64,000 bases of DNA from positions 1 through 64,000 of the forward strand of contig DAOUAM010000063.1 of NCBI GenBank assembly GCA_034433305.1. Reading direction: 5' to 3'. Source of the DNA: DAOUAM01 sp034433305. Lineage in GTDB: Bacteria; Chloroflexota; Dehalococcoidia; Lucifugimonadales; DAOUAM01. The notes beneath the pieces are model-generated. The model saw nothing but the letters and a program-made list of their open reading frames with translations, was not told where the DNA came from and ran no database searches. The position numbers and the translations under genes are program-made. Positions 8,454-16,302 of the stretch are shown here, piece by piece (position 1 is the first letter of the stretch; the number at the start of each line of letters is the position of its first letter).

Positions 8454-10124
8454 CTAATGTAGCATTACAACGCCGCTGTCGCCATCCACAGTTACAAGCT
8501 GGCCGTCGGCGATCACGGAGGTCCCGTAGCCGACTCCCACAACGGCCGGCAGGCCATACTCCCTGGCGACGATGGCCGTGTGGGACAGGACTCCCCCGGA
8601 ATCGGAGACCAGAGCGCTCAGGGAGCCAAAGAGTGGCGTCCACGTGGGGCTGGTGCTGACGCAGACCAGCACATCCCCTGGGCGGACCCTGTGGAACTCC
8701 TCAGGCGAGCGCACAACACGGGCGACGGACGTCGCCACGCCCCTGGAGCCTGCCACCCCTCTGAGCGCCCTGACCCCGTCCATGGGACGCGAAAGCACCA
8801 TAGGCCCAAACATGCCCGGCGGGCCTGGCGGGGCACCGGCTGCACCTTCGAGAGGCAAGGTGCCAAGGAACTGGGGCGGCGTGACTTTCATGGACCTGTC
8901 GCGCTCCTCCCTGCGTGCCTTCACCCTTCCACGGAGGTCAAGGCCGGCTTCTCCGGCCATGCTGGCTATAAGCTCATCCAGTGTCAGAAAGAACACGTCG
9001 TCAGGGACGGACAGAACGCCCTTGCGGACAAGCCGCCTCCCCATCTCGGCAATGAGGACTCGCACCGCGGCTACGCTGCCCTGGTCAATATAGAAGGAGT
9101 GGTCCTCCTTCAGCGGCCAGAGGGCGCGGGCGTGCTGGTACGCCTCCAGGAACTGCTCGCGCCTGGGCCGGTCGCCCTCCAGCCTCTCTAGGACGCGGGC
9201 CAGCAGCCGACTGCTCTCGGCGGCCAACGCGGCGGCCTCGCCCTCCAGGTCCCGAGGCGGGCTGGCTAGATAGCCTTTTACGTTGAGCAGCACGAAGGAC
9301 GGGTCTTCCACCCAGGTCGGGTACATCAGGTCGAAGCCGGTGGGCCGATAGCCATAGACCGACAGGAAGCTGTCCAGCAGGCCCAGGAACTCCCTACCTT
9401 CGGCAAAGGCGGCAAGCTCCTCCCTGGTTTTCAGGCAGGGCCTGCCCCGGGCCAGCACGCCGGCAACCCTGGGCCTGCGACGCGCCTCATCCGCCAGGGC
9501 TTGCAGGGCACGGTCTGTCTCCAGGCTCTTGTTGTCCAGGCCCTGGAGCAACTGGTGCGCTCCCTGGCCGGCGTCGTCCCCCATGGCATGCCGGAACAGG
9601 GAGTCAAGCCTTTCCACCGCGGCAGACAGGGGCAATACCACCAGCGTGTGGATGTACCAGTGCTCCTTCAGGAGCTTCAGGGCCTCCTCCAGGTACTCCA
9701 GGAGCCGGGCGTCAGGCGAGCGCTCCAGGTCCAGGCTACGCATGTAGGCCAGGTCGCGCTCCAGGGCAGGCAGGAACTCAGCGTCCCACCGTCTGCGTGT
9801 GTTCCTGATGGCCTCCTCCATAGCGGCGGCCTCCTCCGCCCGGTGCTCTGGAGAGGGCGTGGTCGGGACAGAGGCGGAGTAGGAGTAGCCGTGAATGCGG
9901 CGCCGCAAAGTCCGGCCGGTCCGGCGGAGCGTCTCAGCGGCGCGGCGCGACCCTTCGGAAATGGAGGCTTCCCATACGGAGACTTGCATGGGAGAGGCAG
10001 GCAGCGGGCTGTGAATGTTGTCCCAGCGCCACAGCAGCGCCTGCTCCTCCGGGCTGTCCCACGTCACAGGAAAGTCTGGTGGAACGGGCAGCTCAATGCC
10101 GGCCTGCTGAGTTGGCTTCTCCAT
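8454..10124 (-). CDS. Stand-alone PEP-utilising enzyme mobile (phosphohistidine) domain protein
   Basis: 556 residues. The C-terminal about 90 residues are the swivelling phosphohistidine domain of PEP synthase/PPDK-like enzymes, with the signature GGVLSHTAIVAREYGLPAVV and probable catalytic His515. The N-terminal about 450 residues are helical and resemble the linker region of long PEP-utilising proteins, but I see no ATP-grasp nucleotide-binding domain. A complete dikinase reaction therefore needs a separate ATP-grasp partner, which is not nearby. Possible roles include the carrier half of a phenylphosphate-synthase-like or rifampicin-phosphotransferase-like system; no substrate can be assigned. 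The minus-strand start ATG at 10124 follows a purine-rich AGGGGG. Confidence 0.75.
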   Translation of the reverse strand: MEKPTQQAGIELPVPPDFPVTWDSPEEQALLWRWDNIHSPLPASPMQVSVWEASISEGSRRAAETLRRTGRTLRRRIHGYSYSASVPTTPSPEHRAEEAAAMEEAIRNTRRRWDAEFLPALERDLAYMRSLDLERSPDARLLEYLEEALKLLKEHWYIHTLVVLPLSAAVERLDSLFRHAMGDDAGQGAHQLLQGLDNKSLETDRALQALADEARRRPRVAGVLARGRPCLKTREELAAFAEGREFLGLLDSFLSVYGYRPTGFDLMYPTWVEDPSFVLLNVKGYLASPPRDLEGEAAALAAESSRLLARVLERLEGDRPRREQFLEAYQHARALWPLKEDHSFYIDQGSVAAVRVLIAEMGRRLVRKGVLSVPDDVFFLTLDELIASMAGEAGLDLRGRVKARREERDRSMKVTPPQFLGTLPLEGAAGAPPGPPGMFGPMVLSRPMDGVRALRGVAGSRGVATSVARVVRSPEEFHRVRPGDVLVCVSTSPTWTPLFGSLSALVSDSGGVLSHTAIVAREYGLPAVVGVGYGTSVIADGQLVTVDGDSGVVMLH

Positions 10125-10255
10125 CGCCTGGCCCCCTGGACTTCACGGCTTTCAAGGATTCTAGCCAGAGCCGCCGCGCCAGTCAACGGTTATGGCCCCA
10201 CTGCCTGAGGGGCAGGGCCAGTTGGGGGCCATCGCACGGAAAGACTAACAGGGTA

Positions 10256-10283
10256 TTGACATATGGCACCAGAAGTGTATAGT
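10256..10283 (+). promoter_or_regulatory. Promoter of the DAHP synthase leader
   Basis: TTGACA (10256-10261), 16-base spacer, TATAGT (10278-10283). Transcription should start near 10290, only a few bases before the ATG of the leader peptide at 10293, so the leader would be translated as a (nearly) leaderless message. Confidence 0.75.
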
Positions 10284-10292
10284 AATGAAAAC

Positions 10293-10385
10293 ATGAAGAT
10301 GCTTCAGTCCTATTTCTGGTTTGGCTATTACTTTTACTTTGCCGGCGGCGCCGCTGTCGGTCAGGGAGTAGTGCCAGACAAGTAG
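10293..10385 (+). CDS. Aromatic-rich attenuation leader peptide for DAHP synthase
   Basis: A 30-codon reading frame, ATG at 10293 to TAG at 10383-10385. Residues 7-16 read YFWFGYYFYF: nine of ten are Phe, Tyr or Trp, a composition seen in leader peptides of aromatic biosynthesis operons. It lies between the promoter and a strong intrinsic terminator, upstream of the first enzyme of the shikimate pathway. Ribosome stalling at these codons under aromatic starvation would favour an antiterminator. There is no Shine-Dalgarno site. An in-frame ATG at 10263 also exists but overlaps the -35 box, so it would not be in this transcript. It is a regulatory, not functional, peptide. Confidence 0.85.
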   Translation: MKMLQSYFWFGYYFYFAGGAAVGQGVVPDK

Positions 10386-10440
10386 GCTGAAACAGGCCAG
10401 TCCACAACGAAAGCCCCGACCGACAGTGGTCGGGGCTTTT
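10354..10440 (+). terminator. Attenuator: terminator hairpin with competing antiterminator
   Basis: The terminator arms AAAGCCCCGACC (10410-10421) and GGTCGGGGCTTT (10428-10439) pair perfectly over 12 bp around a six-base loop and end in a T run. The upstream segment CTGTCGGTC (10354-10362, just after the aromatic codons) is exactly complementary to GACCGACAG (10418-10426), which overlaps the left terminator arm and loop. The two structures exclude each other, as required for leader-peptide attenuation. Confidence 0.8.
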
Positions 10441-10502
10441 AGTTTGGCGCCAAGCAGGCCCAGATGGAAGGCGGTGCCAGGAGGCACGGAAAGGAGATTC
10501 CC

Positions 10503-11585
10503 ATGAAAGACCCGGAGTTGCTGGACGTGAACATCAAAGAGATAACGCCCATCATCAGCCCCCGCGAGCTTATAAGCCAGTTGCCTATCACCCCTGGCAT
10601 CCGGGAAACGGTACTCAAGGGCAGGAAGGAGATACAGCGGGTGCTGGACGGCCAGGACGACCGGCTCCTGATGATTGTCGGCCCCTGCTCCATCCATGAC
10701 ACCAGGGCTGGCCTGGAGTACGCCTCTCGCCTGGCGGAGCTGGCCCAGCGCGTCAGCGACCGCGTCCTGGTGGTGATGCGCGTCTATTTTGAGAAGCCTC
10801 GCACCAGCGTTGGCTGGAAGGGCCTTATTCACGACCCCTATCTCAATGGCACCTACGACATGGCCAGGGGCCTTTACCTGGCCCGGCAGTTCCTGCTGAA
10901 CGTGGGCGGCCTGGGCCTGCCAGCAGCCACCGAGTTCGTGGACACCAGCACTCCCCAGTATATCGGCGACCTGGTCTCCTGGGCCGCCATCGGCGCGCGC
11001 ACCACGGAGAGCCAGACGCACCGCCAGATGGCCAGCGGCCTGAGCATGCCCGTGGGCTTCAAGAACGGGACCGGCGGCACCATCCAGATCGCGGTGGACG
11101 GCATTGTCGCCGCCAGGTCGGTACATAGCTTCCTGGGGATTGACTACGAGGGCCAGAACTCCCAGGTAATCACCAGGGGCAACCAGTGGGGACACCTGGT
11201 GCTGCGAGGCGGCGCCCGAGGCCCCAACTACGACGCCCAGTCGGTCGCCTACTCGGTGGACCTTCTGAAGAAGGCCGGCGTCAGGCCATACCTGCTCATT
11301 GACTGCTCCCACGGCAACTCGGGCAAGGACCACACCAGGCAGCCCATCGTCTTCCACGACGTGCTGGGCCAGCGGGTGAGCGGCAACAAGCACATCGTGG
11401 GGATGATGCTGGAGAGCCACCTGCACCCCGGCAACCAGAAGCTCGAGGGTGACCCCTCCAGGCTCAAGTACGGCGTCTCCATCACCGACGCCTGCATCGG
11501 CTGGGAAGAGACCGAGGCACTGCTGCTGGAAGCGCGGGAGGCCATGAGCAAGACTGTCGCCTATAGCGCCACGGCGGACAACTAG
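10503..11585 (+). CDS. aroF: 3-deoxy-7-phosphoheptulonate (DAHP) synthase, AroF/G/H type
   Basis: 360 residues. It condenses phosphoenolpyruvate and erythrose 4-phosphate, the first step to chorismate and aromatic amino acids. Signature motifs are VGPCSIHDT (metal-ligand Cys62), FEKPRTSVGWKGLIHDP, ATEFVDTSTPQY, IGARTTESQTHRQMASG and LIDCSHGNSGK, all of the type I-alpha family. The ATG at 10503 with AGGAG seven bases upstream is preferred over in-frame codons further upstream. Regulation by transcription attenuation is indicated by the leader at 10293-10440. The stop codon TAG coincides with the first bases of an inverted-repeat element (11582-11756). Confidence 0.95.
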   Translation: MKDPELLDVNIKEITPIISPRELISQLPITPGIRETVLKGRKEIQRVLDGQDDRLLMIVGPCSIHDTRAGLEYASRLAELAQRVSDRVLVVMRVYFEKPRTSVGWKGLIHDPYLNGTYDMARGLYLARQFLLNVGGLGLPAATEFVDTSTPQYIGDLVSWAAIGARTTESQTHRQMASGLSMPVGFKNGTGGTIQIAVDGIVAARSVHSFLGIDYEGQNSQVITRGNQWGHLVLRGGARGPNYDAQSVAYSVDLLKKAGVRPYLLIDCSHGNSGKDHTRQPIVFHDVLGQRVSGNKHIVGMMLESHLHPGNQKLEGDPSRLKYGVSITDACIGWEETEALLLEAREAMSKTVAYSATADN

Positions 11586-11756
11586 TACTGCGTCAACTTG
11601 ATTTTGATAGGGCGCTTCCCCCTCACCCCTTCGGCAGGCCCAGGGCAGGCCTGGTCCTTTCCCGCCAGGGGAGAGGAAATACTCCTTCTCCCTTGACGGG
11701 AGAAGGTTGGGATGAGGGTGAAGCCCTTCATCATAACTTTGTTGACACAGTGCTAG
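11582..11756. mobile_element. MITE-like element, copy A (ends CTAG[T/C]ACTG)
   Basis: The ends are imperfect inverted repeats of about 28 bp: the left starts CTAGTACTGCGTCAAC and the right, read in reverse complement, starts CTAGCACTGTGTCAAC. Inside are two hairpins (CCCGCCAGGGGAGAG-type and CTTCTCCC-TTGAC-GGGAGAAG). Copy B at 19572-19723 shares both ends and most of the interior. Copy A holds an extra insert with the module TTCGGCAGGCCCAGG. It carries no transposase, so it must be mobilised in trans. Its left edge provides the aroF stop codon. Confidence 0.8.
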
Positions 11757-11904
11757 AGCGTTTTCAGGCTGAGTGTGCGGAGGAACAGCCAGACGAATGC
11801 TCCAGGGCAATGTTGGGGCGGGTCTGAGACACGCCCCTACCTGCCACCGTGCAGAGGCAACTCAGGAATGCCGTAGCTGGGCCATCGCCGCTATGCCACC
11901 AGGG

Positions 11905-11938
11905 CATAAAAGAGGCCCCTGGCACTCGCCAGGGGCCT
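11905..11938 (-). terminator. Intrinsic terminator of the icd-mdh operon
   Basis: Perfect 11-bp stem AGGCCCCTGGC (11913-11923)/GCCAGGGGCCT (11928-11938) with a four-base loop. Read on the minus strand it is followed by CTTTTATG. It lies about 75 bases past the mdh stop codon. Confidence 0.85.
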
Positions 11939-12013
11939 CCTGTTCAGGGCCTTTCCCAGCAACCCAGCACGTGGTCCGACAAGCTCGCCAAGAAAGGGTC
12001 TTTCGATGGGCCT

Positions 12014-12949
12014 CTAGCCCTGGGAACGCTTCATGACCTCGACAAGCTCCCGGACGGCGTTGGCGGACTTCTTGAGGGCGGCTGACTCCTCGGGGGTCAG
12101 ATCGAACTGGATGACCTCTTCCACGCCTCGGGCGCCGAGCTTCACGGGCACGCCCACATAGATGCCATTGATGCCGTACTCGCCCTCCAGGTAGGCCGTG
12201 CAGGGCAGTATCTGCTTTTTGTCCAGGAGAATGGCCTCGACCATCTGGGCCACGGCGGCGGACGGGGCGTAGTAGGCGCTGCCGGTCTTGAGCAGGTTGA
12301 CGATCTCGGCGCCGCCGTCCCGGGTGCGCTGCACGATCTGGTCCAGGCGCGCCCTGGGGATGAGCTTCGCCACCGGCACGCCGCCCACAGTGGTGGTGCC
12401 TACCACGGGCACCATGGTGTCCCCATGGCCGCCCAGCACATAGGCCGACACGGACTCTACCGAGACCTCAAGCTCCCTGGCGATGAAGGTCCTGAACCGC
12501 GCGGTGTCCAGGATGCCCGCCATGCCAAAGACGCGTTCCTTGGGGAAGCCGCTGACCTGGAAAGCCCGCTGGGCCATGGCGTCCAGCGGGTTGGTCACCA
12601 CCAGCAGTATGGCGTTGGGCGAGTACTTGACGGCCTGCTCCACCACGCCGGTGACAATCTTCATGTTGGTGAGCAGCAGGTCGTCACGGCTCATGCCCGG
12701 GCGCCGGGCCACGCCGGAGGTAATGACCACGATGTCCGAGTTAGCCGTCTCTTCGTAGCTATTGGTGCCGACTATATAGGCATCGCTGCCAATGACCGGG
12801 CCGGCCTCCAGCATGTCCAGCGCCTTGCCCTGGGGCAGCCCTTCCACGATGTCCACCAGCACCACATCGGCGTAGCCTTTGTCAAATATCCGCTGCGCCG
12901 TGGTCGCGCCGACGTTCCCGGCGCCTACTACTGTTACTTTGCTTCGCAT
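12014..12949 (-). CDS. mdh: Malate dehydrogenase
   Basis: 311 residues of the lactate/malate dehydrogenase family, LDH-like branch. It has the NAD-binding motif VVGAGNVGATTA at the N-terminus, the substrate loop VARRPGMSRDDLL, whose extra Arg specifies dicarboxylates (malate) over lactate, VVTNPLDAM, the catalytic-His motif LGGHGDTMVP and the C-terminal GVPVKLGARGVEE. It interconverts malate and oxaloacetate in the cytoplasm. It follows icd by 26 bases on the same strand and ends before a strong terminator, so the two TCA-cycle genes form the end of an operon. The start is ATG at 12949. Confidence 0.95.
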   Translation of the reverse strand: MRSKVTVVGAGNVGATTAQRIFDKGYADVVLVDIVEGLPQGKALDMLEAGPVIGSDAYIVGTNSYEETANSDIVVITSGVARRPGMSRDDLLLTNMKIVTGVVEQAVKYSPNAILLVVTNPLDAMAQRAFQVSGFPKERVFGMAGILDTARFRTFIARELEVSVESVSAYVLGGHGDTMVPVVGTTTVGGVPVAKLIPRARLDQIVQRTRDGGAEIVNLLKTGSAYYAPSAAVAQMVEAILLDKKQILPCTAYLEGEYGINGIYVGVPVKLGARGVEEVIQFDLTPEESAALKKSANAVRELVEVMKRSQG

Positions 12950-12975
12950 CAGACTGTTTCTCCAGAACTTTAGAC

Positions 12976-14181
12976 TCAGGAGGCCCTGGTGTACTCCTCC
13001 CAGCGGGCTTCCACCCTGGGGTCCTCCACGGTGGCCATGATGTAGTCGCCAAACTGATGGCAGGTAGCGCCGTTGCTGCGCCCGGTGATGACCACCTTGC
13101 GCTCGTACTGGCCGCAGATGTCCAGGGCCTTGTGGAGCTTGCCGCCCAGGTCGGCAAAGCCGATGTGCTCCAGCATCATGGCGGCGGCCCGCAGCAGGGA
13201 GCTGGGGTCGGCGTACTGGGCGCGGCCCTCCTGTACCATGCGTGGGGCGCTGCCGTGGATGGCCTCGAACATGGCGTAGCGCTTGCCGATATTGGCGCTG
13301 CCTGCGGTGCCGACACCGCCCTGTATCTCAGCCGCCTCGTCGGTCAGGATGTCGCCGTAGAGGTTGGGCAGGGCCAACACCTGGAACTCGTTGCGGCGCT
13401 TCTTGTCCAGCAGCTTGGCAGTCATGATATCTATGTACCAGCCATCCCACTCGATTCCGGGATAGCGCTGGCTCACCTTGCGGGCCACATCCAGGAACTT
13501 GCCGTCAGTGGTCTTGACGATGTTGGCCTTGGTGACGATGGTGACCTTCTTCTTGCCGGTGCGCCGCGCGTGGGCGAAGGCCGCGTCAATTATGCGCTCC
13601 GAGCCCTGGGTCGTGATAACCCGGAAGTCCACAGCCAGGTCCGGGGTCACGTTGATGCCCTGGCTGCCCACCGCGTAAAGGTCCTCGGTGTTCTCCCGGA
13701 AGAACGTCCAGTCAATCTTCTCGCTGGGTATGCGCACCGGGCGGACGTTGGCGAAGAGGTCCAGCTCTTTGCGCATGGTCACGTTGGCGCTTTCCAGGTT
13801 GGGCCACTTGTCGCCCTGCTCCGGCGTGTGGGTGGGGCCTTTGAGGGTAACGTGGCAGCCCTTGATCTCCTCCAGGACGTCGTCGGGTATGGACTTCATC
13901 TTGGCCGCGCGGTTCTCGATGGTCAGGCCCTCGATGGTCCGGAACTCCACTTTGCCGCTGTCCACCTGGTCGCGGAGCAGGTACTCCAGGACTCGCTGAG
14001 TCTCGGCGCTGATGGTGGGGCCTATGCCGTCGCCGCCGATCATGCCAATGACGATGGGCCGGATGGCGGAGTAGTCAACCCAGTCGCCTTCCTGCTTCAG
14101 CCGTTCTACGCGAGCTAGCTGCTGTTCGAGGACCTTTCCAAAGTGCTCTTTGGCGGCCTCTATAGCTTGCCTGTTCACCAA
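12976..14181 (-). CDS. icd: Isocitrate dehydrogenase (isocitrate/isopropylmalate family)
   Basis: 401 residues. It oxidises and decarboxylates isocitrate to 2-oxoglutarate. Motifs: GMIGGDGIGPTI near the N-terminus, VTLKGPTHTPEQG, the substrate and metal region DWTFFRENTEDLYAVGSQG, IVTKANIVKTTDG, ALPNLYGDILTDEAAEIQGG and the Mg-binding/cofactor region FEAIHGSAPRM. The extended N-terminal segment and the DWTFFRENTEDLY motif resemble the homodimeric isocitrate dehydrogenases rather than LeuB; NAD versus NADP use cannot be decided by eye. It lies 27 bases downstream of the biotin-carboxyl-carrier/transcarboxylase gene and 26 upstream of mdh, completing a central-carbon operon. Confidence 0.92.
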   Translation of the reverse strand: MVNRQAIEAAKEHFGKVLEQQLARVERLKQEGDWVDYSAIRPIVIGMIGGDGIGPTISAETQRVLEYLLRDQVDSGKVEFRTIEGLTIENRAAKMKSIPDDVLEEIKGCHVTLKGPTHTPEQGDKWPNLESANVTMRKELDLFANVRPVRIPSEKIDWTFFRENTEDLYAVGSQGINVTPDLAVDFRVITTQGSERIIDAAFAHARRTGKKKVTIVTKANIVKTTDGKFLDVARKVSQRYPGIEWDGWYIDIMTAKLLDKKRRNEFQVLALPNLYGDILTDEAAEIQGGVGTAGSANIGKRYAMFEAIHGSAPRMVQEGRAQYADPSSLLRAAAMMLEHIGFADLGGKLHKALDICGQYERKVVITGRSNGATCHQFGDYIMATVEDPRVEARWEEYTRAS

Positions 14182-14208
14182 TGTAGGGCTCCTTTCGTGG
14201 GGCTTTAT

Positions 14209-16098
14209 TCACGGAGCAATTATAGCGAGTACCTGGTCTTTAACAACAGTAGTGCCTGTCCTGGCCGGGAGGGCCTTGACCTTGCCCTTTACGGGGGAGG
14301 GCAGGGAGTTCTCCATTTTCATGGCCTCCAGCACCACGACAGGGTCGCCAGCCTTGACCTGCTGGCCCACCTGGACCAGGTACTTGAGCACAATGCCCGG
14401 CATTGGCGCGACGACTTTGACGTCGCCAGGCTCCTCTGCCGCCGGCGCGGCCTGGGCGGGCTGCTGGCGCTGGGGCTGGGGGGCAGTGGCCACGGGCGGC
14501 GCGCTGGCAGACGGCGCGGCCTGGCCGGGCTGCACCGGGTCAACCTCCACCTGGTAGAACTCCCCGCCAACAAAGACGTTGAACAGGCGAGCGCGCGCGC
14601 TCCTGGGCGGAGCCACAGCGGCAGGCTTGGGCCCGGCCACGACGTTGGCCCCAGGCTGGGGCGCTGGCGACGCCTCCGGCGTCGGCGCGGCGGCCTTCGG
14701 CTTCATCTCCTCTGGCACCGGCTCCAGGCCGTGCTTCATCCGCAGGAACTTCAGCCCCGTGGTAGGGTACAGGGCGTAGGTCAGCACGTCATCTATGTTA
14801 TCGGAGATGTCCCGGACAGCCTCGATGGCCTGCTCCAGCTCAGGCTGCAAGAGGTCGGCGGGGCGACCCGTGAAGGGCTGGCTGCCCCTGGGGTAGTCCT
14901 TCAGAACCAGCGCCATCACCTGGGGGTCAATGGACGCCGGCGGCCGTCCGTAGAGGCCATACACATAGTCCTTGACCTGGCTGGACACCATCTTGTAGCG
15001 TCCGAACAGGACGTTGCTCACCGCCTGGGAGCCTATCATCTGGCTCATGGGGGTGACCAGCGGCGGGTAGCCCAGTTCCTTCCTGGTGCGCGGTATCTCG
15101 GCCAGCACCTCGCTGAGCCGGTCCAGGGCGCCGGCCTCCCGCAACTGGGAGACCAGGTTGCTGGCCATGCCGCCGGGAATCTGGTGGCTCAGCACACGGG
15201 CGTCTATGACAGCGGCGCGGGGGCTTTCCATGTACTGGCGGTACCTGGGCAGAATAGACTCCAGGTAGTCGCCCGCTTGCAGCAGCCTGTCCAGGTCCAG
15301 GCCGCTGTCCCGGTCGGTGCCGCGCAGCGCGACGGCCAGCGGCTCCACGGCGGGCTGGGCCGTGCGCAATGCCAGAGGCGCAAGGCAGGTGTCCACGATG
15401 TCCACGCCCGCCTCGATGGCCTTGAGGGCCGTCATGGAGGCCATGCCGCTGGTGTAGTGGGTGTGCAGTTGCAGCGGCACCTTCAGGAAGCCCTTGAGGG
15501 CGGTCACCAGCTCATAGGCGTCGTAGGGGGCCATGAGGCCGCCCATGTCCTTGAGGCAGATGCTGTCGGCGCCCATGTCCTGGAACAGCCTGGCCCTGGC
15601 GACGTAGTAGTCCAGGTTGTAGAGGGGCCCGCCCAGGCGGCCCTCCTCGGTGACGGTGTAGCATATGGCCAGTTGCAGGTGCTTGCCTGTGCGCCTGACG
15701 GCGGCGGCGGCCCGCTCCAGGTTGCGCTCGTCGTTGAGCGCGTCGAACACCCGGAAGATGTCAATGCCGTTCTCGGCGGCCCGCTCCACGAAGGCGTCCA
15801 CCACGTCATCGGCGTAGTTGCGGTAGCCGACCAGCGTCTGGCCGCGTAGCAGCATCATCAGCGGCGTCTTCGTGATGAGCCGCTTGAAGGTGCGCAGCCG
15901 CTCCCAGGGGTCTTCCGCCAGGAAGCGGGTAGCCGCGTCGAAGGTGGCGCCTCCCCAGACCTCCATGGAGTAGAAGCCGATGGCGTCCATCTGGGCGGCG
16001 ATAGGCTCCATGTCCGCTGTGCGAAGGCGCGTCGCCATGACGCTCTGATGGGCATCTCTGAAGGTAGTATCGGTGATCTTGACCGGGTTCTTCGCCAC
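14209..16098 (-). CDS. Pyruvate carboxylase subunit B / oxaloacetate decarboxylase alpha subunit with biotinyl domain
   Basis: 629 residues. Residues about 5-300 are the HMGL-like TIM-barrel carboxyltransferase (ITDTTFRDAHQS, the metal-binding HTHYTSGMA), about 310-475 are the PYC/OADA conserved domain, then comes a Pro/Ala-rich linker (about 475-555) and a C-terminal biotinyl domain with the biotin Lys594 in EAMKMEN. It transfers CO2 between carboxybiotin and pyruvate/oxaloacetate. It lies in an operon with a carboxyltransferase of the MmdA/PccB type and icd-mdh. No membrane beta subunit of a sodium pump is near, so the pyruvate-carboxylase or multi-substrate-carboxylase reading is favoured over a pump. 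A biotin carboxylase (AccC/PycA) is not in the window. Confidence 0.85.
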   Translation of the reverse strand: MAKNPVKITDTTFRDAHQSVMATRLRTADMEPIAAQMDAIGFYSMEVWGGATFDAATRFLAEDPWERLRTFKRLITKTPLMMLLRGQTLVGYRNYADDVVDAFVERAAENGIDIFRVFDALNDERNLERAAAAVRRTGKHLQLAICYTVTEEGRLGGPLYNLDYYVARARLFQDMGADSICLKDMGGLMAPYDAYELVTALKGFLKVPLQLHTHYTSGMASMTALKAIEAGVDIVDTCLAPLALRTAQPAVEPLAVALRGTDRDSGLDLDRLLQAGDYLESILPRYRQYMESPRAAVIDARVLSHQIPGGMASNLVSQLREAGALDRLSEVLAEIPRTRKELGYPPLVTPMSQMIGSQAVSNVLFGRYKMVSSQVKDYVYGLYGRPPASIDPQVMALVLKDYPRGSQPFTGRPADLLQPELEQAIEAVRDISDNIDDVLTYALYPTTGLKFLRMKHGLEPVPEEMKPKAAAPTPEASPAPQPGANVVAGPKPAAVAPPRSARARLFNVFVGGEFYQVEVDPVQPGQAAPSASAPPVATAPQPQRQQPAQAAPAAEEPGDVKVVAPMPGIVLKYLVQVGQQVKAGDPVVVLEAMKMENSLPSPVKGKVKALPARTGTTVVKDQVLAIIAP

Positions 16099-16101
16099 AG
16101 G

Positions 16102-16302
16102 TTACCTGCCTCTCCAGGACAGATGGTGAGCATCAGCCCCCTGCACCATGCTCCAGGCCGCGAGCTTCCAGGCGCTCAGTCTCCGGGAGGGCTGTGGACT
16201 GGCCGTACTCGCCTCCTGTTCAAGGTAAGCCTGGACAGCGGCCATGACAGCGGCCAGCACTCTGGGGTCCAGCGTGCCGGGGTTGTGGGAGGGCTGCATC
16301 AA
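16102..16302 (-). CDS. Small carboxylase-associated protein (putative epsilon/delta-like subunit)
   Basis: 66 residues. It starts with ATG overlapping the stop of the preceding carboxyltransferase (TGATG) and ends three bases before the start of the pycB-like gene, so it is translationally embedded between two carboxylase subunits. The N-terminal half is helical (DPRVLAAVMAAVQAYLEQEA) and the C-terminal half has a Trp-rich SAWKLAAWSMVQG. Small proteins with a C-terminal W-K-x-A motif occur with acyl-CoA and methylmalonyl-CoA carboxylases, where they stabilise the complex; assignment here rests on position and this weak resemblance. Confidence 0.6.
   Translation of the reverse strand: MMQPSHNPGTLDPRVLAAVMAAVQAYLEQEASTASPQPSRRLSAWKLAAWSMVQGADAHHLSWRGR

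Noticed and set aside
10263..10385. Longer leader peptide from the in-frame ATG at 10263
   Set aside because: That ATG overlaps the -35 box of the promoter, so it would not be in the transcript from this promoter.
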